The notes below the pieces were generated by a model that was not told where the DNA came from, made no database searches, and saw nothing but the letters and a program-made list of their open reading frames with translations. From NCBI GenBank assembly GCA_944385585.1, contig CALWXU010000008.1, forward strand, positions 1-33,775: 33,775 nucleotides of DNA. The letters are read 5' to 3'. Within the stretch, counting starts at the first letter, position 1; each line of letters opens with the position of its first letter. Source of the DNA: an uncultured Flavonifractor sp. (GTDB taxonomy: Bacteria; Bacillota; Clostridia; Oscillospirales; Oscillospiraceae). Below are positions 1 to 9,535 of this stretch, in pieces. The position numbers and the translations under genes are program-made.

Positions 1-120
1 TTTCAACGTTCCGATGGCATTTTGGCCTGTGTAGCAATCACGGAAATCACGGTTTTTAGCGCACAATTTTTTATAAACATAGTGTTTATGAATTAGAGTG
101 AATCCAAAATAGGTTTGTAT

Positions 121-161
121 GGGCGGTTAGAAAAATGATCTAACTGCCCTTCATTTTTTTT
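121..161 (+). terminator. intrinsic terminator
   Basis: An 11-bp stem (121-131 with 139-149, one G-U pair) has a 7-nt A-rich loop and is followed by a run of eight T. It probably ends a transcript coming from left of the window. A second perfect 7-bp dyad with a 3-nt centre lies just before it at 73-89. Between this terminator and the gene at 324 I see no coding signal and no convincing promoter. Confidence 0.7.
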
Positions 162-323
162 AGCATAGAATTTGCGGGCGGGCATCCTCTCCCATCTCAC
201 TAAACCAGGAGGGCACATTCCGGCTATTCCGTCAGCAGACACCAGAGAAACCCAGCGTTATAGTTTAGTTGTGGTTGAGAGATAAGGGCTTGACCAAAAC
301 AAAACTTGAAGGAGTGTGTACTT

Positions 324-800
324 ATGGAAAAGAAGTTCATCATCAATCGGGTTGATTTGGGTCAGCGTGTGACTGGTTACGAGGTGTTCAACCCCGCTGT
401 GAACGGTGGCGAGGTTATCGGTATGACGGCCAAACAGCTGTGCGAGGCGGTCAAGGCCGGGGAGGTGCTGGGGATGGTACTGGATAGCAACGGCGGTCTG
501 GTGCTGGATACAGCCAGAGGGTTCAAGGCCATCATGGTCAAGACGGGCATCGGGACGCTGACTTCCACTGACCCGTCAGCGGTGGCGAACCTGATGTACA
601 CGGTTTACAAGAGGGAAGGCGACAACTTCAAAGTGATTTCCTCCCGGTTTGGCAGACAGACCTTCTGTGCTGACAAGATTAAAGCCCTCCTTGACCTGGG
701 AGCTGTGAATGGTGTGGTGTTGGACGGTGACGCAATCAAGTGTTCCTGGGAGATGGAGGACACAGCCCCGGCCAGGGGCAAGGAGGCAGTCAAGAAATGA
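324..800 (+). CDS. hypothetical protein of the integrated element
   Basis: The gene encodes 158 residues. The ATG at 324 is chosen over an in-frame TTG at 306 because a GAAGGAG ribosome binding site (308-314) sits 9 nt before it. I do not recognise the family. The protein has no signal peptide or membrane segment and looks like a compact soluble alpha/beta protein. Two stretches resemble each other loosely: one around residues 32-62 (ending VLGMVLDSNGGLVLD) and one around residues 121-141 (ending VNGVVLDGDAIKCS), which hints at an internal duplication. The C-terminus is charged and probably flexible. It is followed within 12 nt by a strong hairpin. Its place beside the tRNA junction suggests an accessory gene of the element. 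Coding status is fairly sure from the start signal and length; function is unknown. Confidence 0.7.
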   Translation: MEKKFIINRVDLGQRVTGYEVFNPAVNGGEVIGMTAKQLCEAVKAGEVLGMVLDSNGGLVLDTARGFKAIMVKTGIGTLTSTDPSAVANLMYTVYKREGDNFKVISSRFGRQTFCADKIKALLDLGAVNGVVLDGDAIKCSWEMEDTAPARGKEAVKK

Positions 801-811
801 GGAAACGGAGA

Positions 812-839
812 GGGGGCCGCCCTTTATCGGGCGGCCCCC
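812..839 (+). terminator. strong GC hairpin after the first gene
   Basis: A perfect 11-bp stem (812-822 with 829-839) closes a 6-nt loop, 11 nt after the stop codon at 800. There is no T-run after it, so it may protect an mRNA end or attenuate read-through into the small ORF at 850 rather than act as a classical terminator. Confidence 0.45.
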
Positions 840-849
840 ATGCCAAAGG

Positions 850-1047
850 ATGGTGACAGCGTTGGAGATGTTGGTGGTTCTGGTGGTTGGGTGCTGTTCC
901 CTGCTGGTGGTGCTGGTGGTTGGCCTGGTGGGGATCCTGGGGGTTCTGGGAGTGACCCAGCGGCTTCTGGAGTTGGCTGTGGGTTTGGATATGGACGAGA
1001 GCCAGGAGGGGCCAGAACAAGCCCCACGGGGTGAGGACGAGGGATAG
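850..1047 (+). CDS. possible small single-helix membrane protein
   Basis: This is a 65-residue reading frame starting just after the hairpin. It has one long hydrophobic helix (about residues 8-34, rich in V, L and G) and then a short acidic tail (MDESQEGPEQAPRGEDEG). A short, strongly hydrophobic protein with a charged tail is a common layout for small proteins of mobile elements. The start is uncertain: AAAGGA at 845-850 overlaps the ATG at 850 and would fit better with TTG 861 or ATG 867. The DNA is a low-complexity CTGGTGG-type repeat, so another frame (840-1034, glycine-rich) is also open and the whole frame could be chance. No family is recognised. Confidence 0.35.
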   Translation: MVTALEMLVVLVVGCCSLLVVLVVGLVGILGVLGVTQRLLELAVGLDMDESQEGPEQAPRGEDEG

Positions 1048-1411
1048 GAAAGCAGAGGGAGGGCCGGCCGGGGACAGGTGGGGGAAATGGGGAATACAGT
1101 GTCAGTACCGGCATTTTCGGAAAAAGAATTACTTTTCTGATGAAATGCAAGAGGGTTAAAAAGTGCCGCCGACAGTTGAAAAAATGGGAATAGCAGTAAG
1201 GATTTTCCCGCTGGTGCAGTTCGGTAAAATTGGGAAAGCAGTCGGGGTGGTTTTCGCGTGTGTTTTGGAGGGTGAGAAATTTTCACTTGGCGAGTGCATG
1301 GGAAATGAGGGTATGCAGGTTACCAGGTTACCAAAAATTTTGAGTTAATAAATACAAGGAAGAATAGAAATAAGCAGGTTAGCCTCACAGGGACAAGGGG
1401 TGCTCCAGGTG
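1048..1411. other. apparently non-coding stretch within the element
   Basis: I find no frame with a credible start here. The stretch contains a near-palindrome around 1272-1286 (GTGAGAAATTTTCAC) and two adjoining copies of AGGTTACC at 1317-1332. These could be protein binding sites but have no further support. Confidence 0.4.
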
Positions 1412-1663
1412 ATGCGTCAGTTGGGGATTACACAGGAAGATACCCTGCTAAGATACATCGACCAAACAGCAAACGACCGAATTATTTCATCCAATACACA
1501 GGCCATCAGTAAGGGACTTTCTGATATGACGGGGCAGGAATTGACCAACACAAAAAAGCCCGATTTGCAGGAGATTATAAAGAAAGCAGAAACTATAACT
1601 GATGACACTGCCAAGGCGGTCATCAGTTGCTTGTTGGAGTTGGTGCAGGATGAGAAAAAATAA
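1412..1663 (+). CDS. small hypothetical protein, possibly a remnant
   Basis: An 83-residue frame starts at ATG 1412, with AAGGGG at 1395-1400 as a moderate ribosome binding site. GTG 1400 is in frame but has no site. The protein is predicted helical and charged, with many T, D, E and K, and has no signal peptide. It ends at LLELVQDEKK. No motif is recognised. It lies about 155 bp from the tRNA junction, where excisionase-like or short regulatory genes are often found, but it has no visible helix-turn-helix match. It could be the C-terminal remnant of a longer protein. Base use is clearly more AT-rich than in the host genes. Confidence 0.5.
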   Translation: MRQLGITQEDTLLRYIDQTANDRIISSNTQAISKGLSDMTGQELTNTKKPDLQEIIKKAETITDDTAKAVISCLLELVQDEKK

Positions 1664-1668
1664 AAAAT

Positions 1669-1691
1669 GGCCCGAAATTTGGCCCAAATTT
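1669..1691 (+). repeat. tandem 11-12 bp repeat near the element end
   Basis: GGCCCGAAATTT (1669-1680) is followed directly by GGCCCAAATTT (1681-1691). Short direct repeats close to an att site are typical of recombinase arm-type binding sites. That role is inference from position only. Confidence 0.4.
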
Positions 1692-1819
1692 AGATGGTAA
1701 TGAAGTTTTGTGGTTGACAATAATGATTGAAGCAGTTTGAAAAAAGAGTAGGCACCCCAAGGAACAGAAGGAAATCAATTTACAGTGATATGAGTAGAAG
1801 GATAGGGATTTTCCCTTCC

Positions 1820-1864
1820 ATGGCATTCAAGAGGTCAGCGGTTCGATCCCGCTTATCTCCACCA
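1820..1864 (+). other. tRNA-Ala(GGC) 3' fragment = element attachment site
   Basis: The sequence runs from the anticodon loop (ATGGCAT, anticodon GGC) through the 3' anticodon strand, variable loop, T-arm (AGCGG-TTCGATC-CCGCT) and acceptor strand TATCTCC to ACCA. The bases before 1820 do not pair with the TCAAG anticodon strand, and no D-arm is present, so the 5' half is missing. Crossover in the anticodon loop is one of the known classes of tRNA attachment site. The intact tRNA should lie at the other end of the element. Confidence 0.8.
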
Positions 1865-1867
1865 AGA

Positions 1868-1900
1868 AATAACCACACCGAACGGTGTGGTTATTTTTTT
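1868..1900 (+). terminator. tRNA terminator
   Basis: A perfect 13-bp stem (1868-1880 with 1883-1895) followed by a T-run lies 3 nt after the tRNA fragment. It would be the native terminator of the interrupted tRNA-Ala gene and marks the start of host sequence. Confidence 0.85.
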
Positions 1901-2229
1901 ATAGATGTCACAGGAGATGTACCCGCCCGGCGGAAATGAATCCGGCCCGTACCGGGGGTGGCCGAGGGCCGAGACGCCTGCGCAGCGCAGATGCGCCGCC
2001 GGCCGGCACCTCTATGACCTAACATGTCCAGACCGGCGCAGCCGTTTCCCAAAGGCCGCATCTTCGGATGCGGCCTTTTTTGGTGCCCGGGGAAGTCCGG
2101 CGCGCCGGGCGGGATGGGCCTGCTGCGAACAACATGCCAGGCAGGCCTGTGCGCAGGCCCTGTCCTGGCGAAGGCCTGTGCGGCGCATAGAATGGCGCGT
2201 TTGGCATATGCTGTCTCCGGGTGATTGCA
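1901..2229. other. intergenic stretch with one intrinsic terminator
   Basis: No credible gene is seen. At 2051-2081 a perfect 12-bp stem with a TTCG loop and a T-run forms a clear intrinsic terminator on the plus strand. No gene precedes it except the tRNA fragment, which already has its own terminator. So 1901-2050, which is GC-rich and can fold, may be the 3' part of a small RNA or the remnant of a lost gene. Neither idea is supported further. Confidence 0.5.
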
Positions 2230-2703
2230 ATGGGAAAGAAAGCGTGGAAGGCCTATGTGGTTTGGATTCTGCTCCCGGAGCTGGCAGGCGCCCTGTCTGG
2301 CTGGCTGTCCCGGGCCGGGATGAAGCAGTACGCCCGGGAACTGATCCGCCCGCCCCTCTCGCCGCCGGGCCCGGTGTTCCCGGTGGTGTGGGTGCTCTTA
2401 TACGCCCTGATGGGCGTCGGCGCCGCCAGGGTGTGGCTGCGTGGGCCCTCCAAGGCCCGCTGCCGGGGCATGGCCCTCTTTTTGGCCCAGCTGGGCTTCA
2501 ACTTTTTCTGGAGCATCCTCTTTTTCCGGCTCCAGGCCTTCGGCCTGGCCCTGCTGTGGCTGGCGGCCCTGTGGGTGCTGATCCTGGGGATGCTTCTGGC
2601 CTTCCGGCGGGTGGACCGGGCCGCGGGCTGGCTGCAGCTGCCCTACCTGCTGTGGGCGGCCTTCGCCGCCTATCTGAACCTGGGCGTCTGGCTGCTCAAC
2701 TAG
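2230..2703 (+). CDS. tspO: TspO/MBR family membrane protein
   Basis: This encodes 157 residues, the usual family length (about 150-160), with five hydrophobic segments. Family marks are the loop RPPLSPPGPVFPVVW (about residues 40-54), the WSILFFRLQAFG stretch before helix four, and the C-terminal LPYLLWAAFAAYLNLGVW typical of the last helix. TspO proteins bind tetrapyrroles and related ligands in the membrane and have been linked to porphyrin photo-oxidation and stress; the role here is not known. ATG 2230 is chosen as the start, but no good ribosome binding site is seen; GTG 2221 is also in frame. The gene stands alone, the first host gene after the element boundary. Family assignment is strong, start weak. 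Confidence 0.88.
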   Translation: MGKKAWKAYVVWILLPELAGALSGWLSRAGMKQYARELIRPPLSPPGPVFPVVWVLLYALMGVGAARVWLRGPSKARCRGMALFLAQLGFNFFWSILFFRLQAFGLALLWLAALWVLILGMLLAFRRVDRAAGWLQLPYLLWAAFAAYLNLGVWLLN

Positions 2704-2865
2704 CGGGCGGCGGGGCCCTGTCATCCCCTCTCCGGGGCGGGCATAACGAAAAAGGAAGTGGACATTTGCCGGATTCTGATTTACACTAGACCCAGCATAT
2801 GGCCGCCGCGGCCATGGCCGGCGGGACAAGCCGGCGGGCGGCGCGGCCGGTGGGGGAGTGAGCCC

Positions 2866-4152
2866 ATGAAGAGCACCCGTTTCCATCCAATCCCGCAGAT
2901 CCTGCTGGCGGCCTGTCTGGCCCTGGCGCTGGCCGCATGCGGCGGCGCGGAGGAGGGGCCTGCGGATACCGGCTGGACACCGCTCCAGATGGCCCAGGCC
3001 ATCCGGCAGTCCCAGGATGCCCCGCCGGGGATGACACAGCTGCTGCCGGGGGATGGGGTCTATGAGGCCTATATCGCGGAGAGCTACGGCCTGCCGGCGG
3101 AGGATGTGGCGGACGGGGCCATTTTGGCCGCCGGCGGCGCCTCCGCCCAGGAGATCGCGGTGCTGCGCCTGGCGGAGGGGGCCGACCCGGAGGGGGCGGC
3201 GGAGGCCCTCCGGAGCTATCTGGACGGACGTCTGGGCGCCTTCACCGGCTACCTGCCGGAGGAGGCCGCCCTGCTGGAGGGCGGCGCGGTGGTCGCCCGG
3301 GGGAGCTACCTGGCCCTGCTGGTGTGTCCGGACACGGCCGCGGCGGAGGAGGCCTTTGCCGCCTGCTTCACCCAGGCCCCGCCGGAGGAGACGGTTTTGC
3401 CGGAGGAGACGGAGCCGGCGGCGGAGAGCGCCGCCCCGTCGGCCGCGCCCACCCCCGCCCCCACGCCGGAGCAGACGGCGGAGCCCGCGTCCACGCCGAC
3501 CCCCAGCCCCTCTCCCACCCCCGCACCCACCCCCAGTCCGACCCCCGCACCCACGCCCACGCCGGCGCCCTGGAGCTACAGCGAGGACCGGCTGCTGGAG
3601 GCGTGGGCCGCCGGGGACTGGAGCGCCCTGGCGGCGGAGGACCGGGCCATTCTGGACGTGTGCGCCCAGGTGATCGCCGACGTGGTGCCGGCGGACGGCT
3701 CCGACTACGACAGGGAGCTGGCCGTCCACGACTGGATGGTGGCCCACGGCAGCTACGACTCCAACACCCTGAGCCAGCTGCCGGATTTCCAGGAAAACCC
3801 CAACAACGACAATCCCTACGGCTTCCTGGTGGACGGGCGGGGCATCTGCCTGGGCTACGCCTCCACCTTCCAGCTGTTCATGCGCCTGCTGGGCATTGAG
3901 TGCATCACCGTGGAGGGCACCGCCCACGGCGGTACCGCCGACCACGCCTGGAACCAGGTGTATCTGGACGGGGCGTGGTACTGCGTGGACGTGACCTGGG
4001 ACGACCCCACCACCAGCGGCGCGGTGTCGGCGCGCACGGCCCACCGCTATTTTAACGTCACCAGCCAGTTCCTGCGGGGCAGCGACCACCAGTGGGACCA
4101 GGCCTCCGCCCCCGAGGCCACGGGCACCGCCCTGGCCTGGGCCGGCCGCTGA
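2866..4152 (+). CDS. lipoprotein with DUF4358-like and transglutaminase-like domains
   Basis: The product has 428 residues; the start ATG 2866 follows GGGGGAG. Residues 1-25 are a lipoprotein signal (LALAAC, Cys25), so it is anchored outside the membrane. Residues about 30-165 resemble DUF4358 (QEIAVLRLAEG, then a long helix and a GSYLALLVC strand). Residues about 167-237 are a low-complexity linker of Pro, Thr, Ser and Ala, probably spanning the wall. The C-terminal domain is a transglutaminase/protease-like fold with the triad visible in order: Cys in GRGICLGYAST, His in TADHAWNQ, and Asp in VDVTWDDP. Such domains in Firmicutes often act on peptides or wall components; the substrate is unknown. 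A second, smaller DUF4358-like lipoprotein is encoded at 16299-16808. The gene stands alone between tspO and trkA. Confidence 0.85.
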   Translation: MKSTRFHPIPQILLAACLALALAACGGAEEGPADTGWTPLQMAQAIRQSQDAPPGMTQLLPGDGVYEAYIAESYGLPAEDVADGAILAAGGASAQEIAVLRLAEGADPEGAAEALRSYLDGRLGAFTGYLPEEAALLEGGAVVARGSYLALLVCPDTAAAEEAFAACFTQAPPEETVLPEETEPAAESAAPSAAPTPAPTPEQTAEPASTPTPSPSPTPAPTPSPTPAPTPTPAPWSYSEDRLLEAWAAGDWSALAAEDRAILDVCAQVIADVVPADGSDYDRELAVHDWMVAHGSYDSNTLSQLPDFQENPNNDNPYGFLVDGRGICLGYASTFQLFMRLLGIECITVEGTAHGGTADHAWNQVYLDGAWYCVDVTWDDPTTSGAVSARTAHRYFNVTSQFLRGSDHQWDQASAPEATGTALAWAGR

Positions 4153-4198
4153 TCCCGCCCGGGCCGGAAAGGCCTTTGGGCAAAATGTCATTTCACTC

Positions 4199-4227
4199 TT
4201 GCATCTCTGCGCCAATTGCGCTAATAT
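4199..4227 (+). promoter_or_regulatory. promoter of trkA-trkH
   Basis: TTGCAT (4199-4204), a 17-bp spacer and TAATAT (4222-4227) form a sigma-A type promoter about 60 bp before the trkA start. Confidence 0.6.
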
Positions 4228-4285
4228 GTCCTTTGCAGCCTGTGCTGGATTTGTTCCGGTATGGTTTGAAAGGAAGGAAGAGAGT

Positions 4286-5677
4286 TTGAAAATCATTATT
4301 GTGGGGGACGGCAAGGTGGGCTTCGCCCTGGCCGAGCACCTCTCCCAGGAGGAGCACGACGTCACGGTGATCGACACCAACGACGACGCCCTCCGCCGGG
4401 CCTCTGAGGCCCTGGACGTTCTGTGCGTCAAAGGAAACGGCGCGTCTATCACCGCCCTGCGGGAGGCCCAGGCCGGGACGGCGGATGTTGTCATCGCCGC
4501 CACCAGCATGGACGAGATCAACATGGTGTGCGCCCTGGCGGCCAAGCGGCTGGGGGCTGGGTACACCATCGCCCGGGTGCGCAATGTGGAGTACGCCATG
4601 GAGCTGGCCCTGCTCAAGGACGCGCTGGGCATCGACATGGTGATCAACCCCGAGAACGCCACCGCCGTGGAGATCTCCCGGCTGCTGCGCTTTCCCCAGG
4701 CGGCCGACCTGGAGACGTTCTGCCGGGGGCGGGTGGAGCTCATCAGCTTCCGGGTGCGGGAGGGGGATTTTGTGGCCGACCAGCCCCTGTCCGCCCTCAG
4801 CGGCAAGCTGCAGGAGCTGCCCATGCTGTTCTGCGCGGCGGAGCGGGGGGAGGGCGACGTGGTGATCCCCAACGGTGCCTTTGTGCCCCGGGTGGGGGAC
4901 CGGCTCTACATCATCGGGCAGCCCACAGGGCTGACCGACTTTTTCCGCCTGCTGGGCCGCCACACGCCCAAAATCCGCAACGCCTTTTTGGTGGGCGGCG
5001 GGCGCATCGCCTATTATCTGGCCGCCATCCTGGACCGGCTGGGGATTCAGGTGAAGATTGTGGAGCGGAGCGAGGAGCGGTGCCGTGTCCTCAGCGAGGC
5101 GCTGCCCCGGGCCACCATCCTCTGCGGCGACGGCACCGACCAGCAGCTGCTGGAGGAGGAGGACGTATCCGCCGCCGACGCCTTTGTGGCCCTCACCGAC
5201 CGGGATGAGGACAACCTGATCGTCTCCCTCTACGCCATGCAGCAGGGCATACCCAAGGTGGTGGCCAAGTCTAACCGGCAGAACTACGAGGGCATCGCCC
5301 ACGCCGCCGGGCTGGACAGCGTCATCTCCCCCAAGTACATCACCGCAGGGCAGATCCTCCAGGTGGTGCGCGGCATGCAGAACTCCAAGGGCAGCATCAT
5401 GAACGCCCTGTACAAGATCGCCGACGGCCACACCGAGGCCATGGAGTTTGTGGCCAACGAGACCACCCGGTACCGGGGGGTGCCGCTGAAGGAGCTGAAG
5501 CTGAAGGAGGGGATCCTGATCGCCGTACTGGTCCACCAGGGAAAGATCATCATCCCCGACGGCTCCGCCGTGATCTCCGCGGGCGATACGGTGATCATTG
5601 TCTCCCGCAGCCACGGCATCCTGGATATCAATGATATCTATGACGACCCCCTGCTGGATTTGGGAGGGGCCCAATGA
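4286..5677 (+). CDS. trkA: Trk potassium uptake regulatory subunit TrkA
   Basis: This cytoplasmic subunit gates the TrkH potassium channel in response to nucleotides (NAD/ATP type ligands in the family). The start is TTG 4286, which follows AGGAAGGAAG; upstream in-frame ATG and TTG codons lie at or before the likely transcription start. The product of 463 residues has the usual duplicated layout. The first RCK Rossmann fold opens with VGDGKVG (G7, G9, G12), then a TrkA-C domain. The second Rossmann fold has GGGRIA at about 237-242, followed by a second TrkA-C domain ending in ISAGDTVIIVSR. It overlaps trkH by 4 nt (ATGA), so the two are translated together. Confidence 0.95.
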   Translation: MKIIIVGDGKVGFALAEHLSQEEHDVTVIDTNDDALRRASEALDVLCVKGNGASITALREAQAGTADVVIAATSMDEINMVCALAAKRLGAGYTIARVRNVEYAMELALLKDALGIDMVINPENATAVEISRLLRFPQAADLETFCRGRVELISFRVREGDFVADQPLSALSGKLQELPMLFCAAERGEGDVVIPNGAFVPRVGDRLYIIGQPTGLTDFFRLLGRHTPKIRNAFLVGGGRIAYYLAAILDRLGIQVKIVERSEERCRVLSEALPRATILCGDGTDQQLLEEEDVSAADAFVALTDRDEDNLIVSLYAMQQGIPKVVAKSNRQNYEGIAHAAGLDSVISPKYITAGQILQVVRGMQNSKGSIMNALYKIADGHTEAMEFVANETTRYRGVPLKELKLKEGILIAVLVHQGKIIIPDGSAVISAGDTVIIVSRSHGILDINDIYDDPLLDLGGAQ

Positions 5678-7110
5678 ACTTCCGACTGGTACTCCGTGTG
5701 ACGGGCAAGACCCTTATGGTGCTGTCCGTCACCATGGTGCTCCCGCTGCTGGTGGCCCTGCTCTACCGGGAGGACCCGGTGCCCTTCCTGCTGGCCATCG
5801 CCATCACCGGGGTGGTGGGGCTGTCCCTCTCCCTCATCCGCAGCGACGACCACTTCTTCCCCCGGGAGGGCTTCTTCGCCGTGGCCCTGATCTGGCTGCT
5901 GGTGGGGGCGTGCGGCGCCCTGCCCTTTTTCTTCTGCGGCTACTTTGAGTCCTATGTAGACTGCTTCTTTGAGTCGGTTTCCGGCTTCACCACCACCGGC
6001 TCCTCCATCCTGACGGAGGTGGAGCCCCTGCCCCGGGGCATCCTGTTCTGGCGGTCCTTCATGCACTTTTTGGGCGGCATGGGGGTGCTGGTGCTCACCA
6101 TTGCCCTGATCCCCAGCCTGGGCGGGCGTACCCTCCACCTGATGAAGGCGGAGAGCCCCGGGCCCGTGGTGAGCAAGCTGGTGCCCAAGTCCAGCCAGTC
6201 CTCCAAAATCCTCTACGGCATCTACTGCGGGCTGACCGTGGTAGAGATCCTTGTGCTCCGTCTGGCGGGGATGCCCTGGTATGACAGCGTGGTCAACTCC
6301 TTTGCCACGGCCGGCACCGGCGGCTTTGCCGTCAAGAACCTCTCCATCGCCGCCTATAACAGCCCCGCCGTCGAGATCATCATCACGGTGTTCATGCTGA
6401 TCTTCTCGGTGAATTTTTCGGTCTATTTCCTGATCCTTTGCGGGAAGGTGCGGCAGGCCCTGCGCAGCGACGAGCTGCGGTTTTTCCTGGTCGTGGTGGC
6501 GGTCAGCACGGCCCTCATCGCCGTCAACATCCACGACACGGTGGGCACGGCGGGGGAGAGCGTCCGCCACGCCGCCTTCCAGGTGGCCTCCATCATCTCC
6601 ACCACCGGATTTGCCAGCACCGACTTCAACCTGTGGCCGGAGTTCTCCCGGATGGTGCTGGTGCTGCTCATGTTCATCGGCGCCTGCGCCGGCTCCACCG
6701 GCGGCGCCATCAAGTGCTCCCGGGTGCTGCTGCTCCTCCGCTCCATCCGGCGGGAGATCCGGCAGATTATCCACCCCAGGGTGGTCAACGTGGTCAAGCT
6801 GGACGGCCGGGTGGTGGACGAAAAGGATGTCCGCTCGGTGCTGATCTTTTTCGCGGCCTACATCTTTATTACCCTGGGGGCCGCCCTGCTGGTGTCGGTG
6901 GATAACTTCTCCTTCGGCACCACCTTCACCGCTGTGGTCACCTGCATCGGCAACGTGGGCCCAGGCCTGGAGATGGTGGGGCCCATGGGCAACTTCTCCG
7001 CCTTTTCCGACTTCTCCAAGCTGGTCCTCTCGCTCTGTATGATTTTGGGACGGCTGGAGATTATTCCTATCCTGGTGCTCTTTAGTGGAACTGCATGGAA
7101 GCGCACCTGA
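5674..7110 (+). CDS. trkH: Trk potassium uptake channel subunit TrkH
   Basis: This is the membrane pore of the Trk potassium system, 478 residues with about ten hydrophobic helices. The four pore loops with the conserved glycines can be read in order: VSGFTTTGSS, FATAGTGGFAV, ISTTGFASTDF and CIGNVGPGLE. The first and third are the most canonical. Start ATG 5674 overlaps the trkA stop codon, and a strong terminator follows at 7131, so this is a two-gene operon. The complex would lie in the cytoplasmic membrane with TrkA bound inside. Sodium-transporting Ktr relatives have similar loops, so strict potassium selectivity is inferred from family and partner. Confidence 0.95.
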   Translation: MNFRLVLRVTGKTLMVLSVTMVLPLLVALLYREDPVPFLLAIAITGVVGLSLSLIRSDDHFFPREGFFAVALIWLLVGACGALPFFFCGYFESYVDCFFESVSGFTTTGSSILTEVEPLPRGILFWRSFMHFLGGMGVLVLTIALIPSLGGRTLHLMKAESPGPVVSKLVPKSSQSSKILYGIYCGLTVVEILVLRLAGMPWYDSVVNSFATAGTGGFAVKNLSIAAYNSPAVEIIITVFMLIFSVNFSVYFLILCGKVRQALRSDELRFFLVVVAVSTALIAVNIHDTVGTAGESVRHAAFQVASIISTTGFASTDFNLWPEFSRMVLVLLMFIGACAGSTGGAIKCSRVLLLLRSIRREIRQIIHPRVVNVVKLDGRVVDEKDVRSVLIFFAAYIFITLGAALLVSVDNFSFGTTFTAVVTCIGNVGPGLEMVGPMGNFSAFSDFSKLVLSLCMILGRLEIIPILVLFSGTAWKRT

Positions 7111-7130
7111 ACACCTGAATACTTTTTGTG

Positions 7131-7168
7131 GAAAGCGTCAAATCCTGTGGATTTGACGCTTTCTTTTG
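7131..7168 (+). terminator. terminator of trkA-trkH
   Basis: A perfect 14-bp stem (7131-7144 with 7150-7163) with a 5-nt loop is followed by TTTT, 20 bp after the trkH stop. Confidence 0.85.
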
Positions 7169-7178
7169 GAAGATAGGC

Positions 7179-7208
7179 TTGCCAAATTACCCCGCTCTGG
7201 AGTAAAAT
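7179..7208 (+). promoter_or_regulatory. promoter of hppA
   Basis: TTGCCA (7179-7184), an 18-bp spacer and TAAAAT (7203-7208) predict transcription starting near 7215. That lies after an in-frame ATG at 7213, which therefore cannot be the translation start. Confidence 0.65.
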
Positions 7209-7275
7209 TAAAATGTCTTTAAAACCAGGAACCCTTGCACCGCAATGGATTCCGGATAAAAAGGAGTGGGGAAAG

Positions 7276-9384
<2,109 letters not shown>

Positions 9385-9397
9385 CGCAAGGCTTTCC

Positions 9398-9431
9398 GGC
9401 CCCCGCGCCCCTCTGGGCGCGGGGGCCTTTT
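9398..9431 (+). terminator. terminator of hppA
   Basis: A perfect 13-bp GC stem (9398-9410 with 9415-9427), loop CTCT, then TTTT, 13 bp after the stop codon. Confidence 0.85.
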
Positions 9432-9470
9432 CGCCATTTTTCGGCAAGGTGACGAATGTTGGAAATCATA

Positions 9471-9500
9471 CTTGACAAATTTTATCAAGAATGATATGGT
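9471..9500 (+). promoter_or_regulatory. promoter and probable autoregulatory operator of the Rrf2 gene
   Basis: A consensus TTGACA (9472-9477), a 17-bp spacer and TATGGT (9495-9500) form the promoter. The -35 box and spacer are covered by a 19-bp imperfect palindrome CTTGACAAATTTTATCAAG (9471-9489). Its 13-bp core recurs, inverted, at 9963-9975 with one mismatch. The position fits repression by the encoded regulator. Confidence 0.7.
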
Positions 9501-9535
9501 ATACCCATCAGTACGGGAGGGAGGGGGAGAGGCCG

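Larger units (their letters stand above)
1..1864. mobile_element. right end of an integrative element in tRNA-Ala(GGC), partial
   Basis: This stretch is visibly more AT-rich than the rest of the window. It holds only small genes of no recognised family and ends exactly at a 3' tRNA half with no 5' half next to it. That is the usual footprint of a tyrosine-recombinase element inserted in a tRNA gene. The integrase, the other att site and the left boundary are outside the window, so whether this is a prophage, an ICE or a smaller island cannot be said. The boundary is seen; the element type is inference. Confidence 0.6.

Noticed and set aside
1..96. Open frame from the left edge to TAG at 94-96, possible C-terminus of an upstream gene
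   Set aside because: Only 31 codons with no recognisable motif; a chance opening cannot be excluded.
1820..1864. Complete tRNA gene
   Set aside because: No D-arm or 5' acceptor strand precedes it; only the 3' half from the anticodon loop is present.
1905..2789. Plus-strand frame across the tRNA downstream region and tspO
   Set aside because: It runs through an intrinsic terminator at 2051-2081 and overlaps tspO in another frame; no usable ribosome binding site.
3430..3570. Proline/threonine repeat as a separate repeat element
   Set aside because: It is in-frame coding DNA for the flexible linker of the lipoprotein, a common feature of wall-spanning proteins.
2398..4872. 824-codon open frame on the minus strand
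   Set aside because: It lies opposite the lipoprotein and trkA genes. Its product is low-complexity and it has no ribosome binding site; long antisense frames are expected in such GC-rich codon use.
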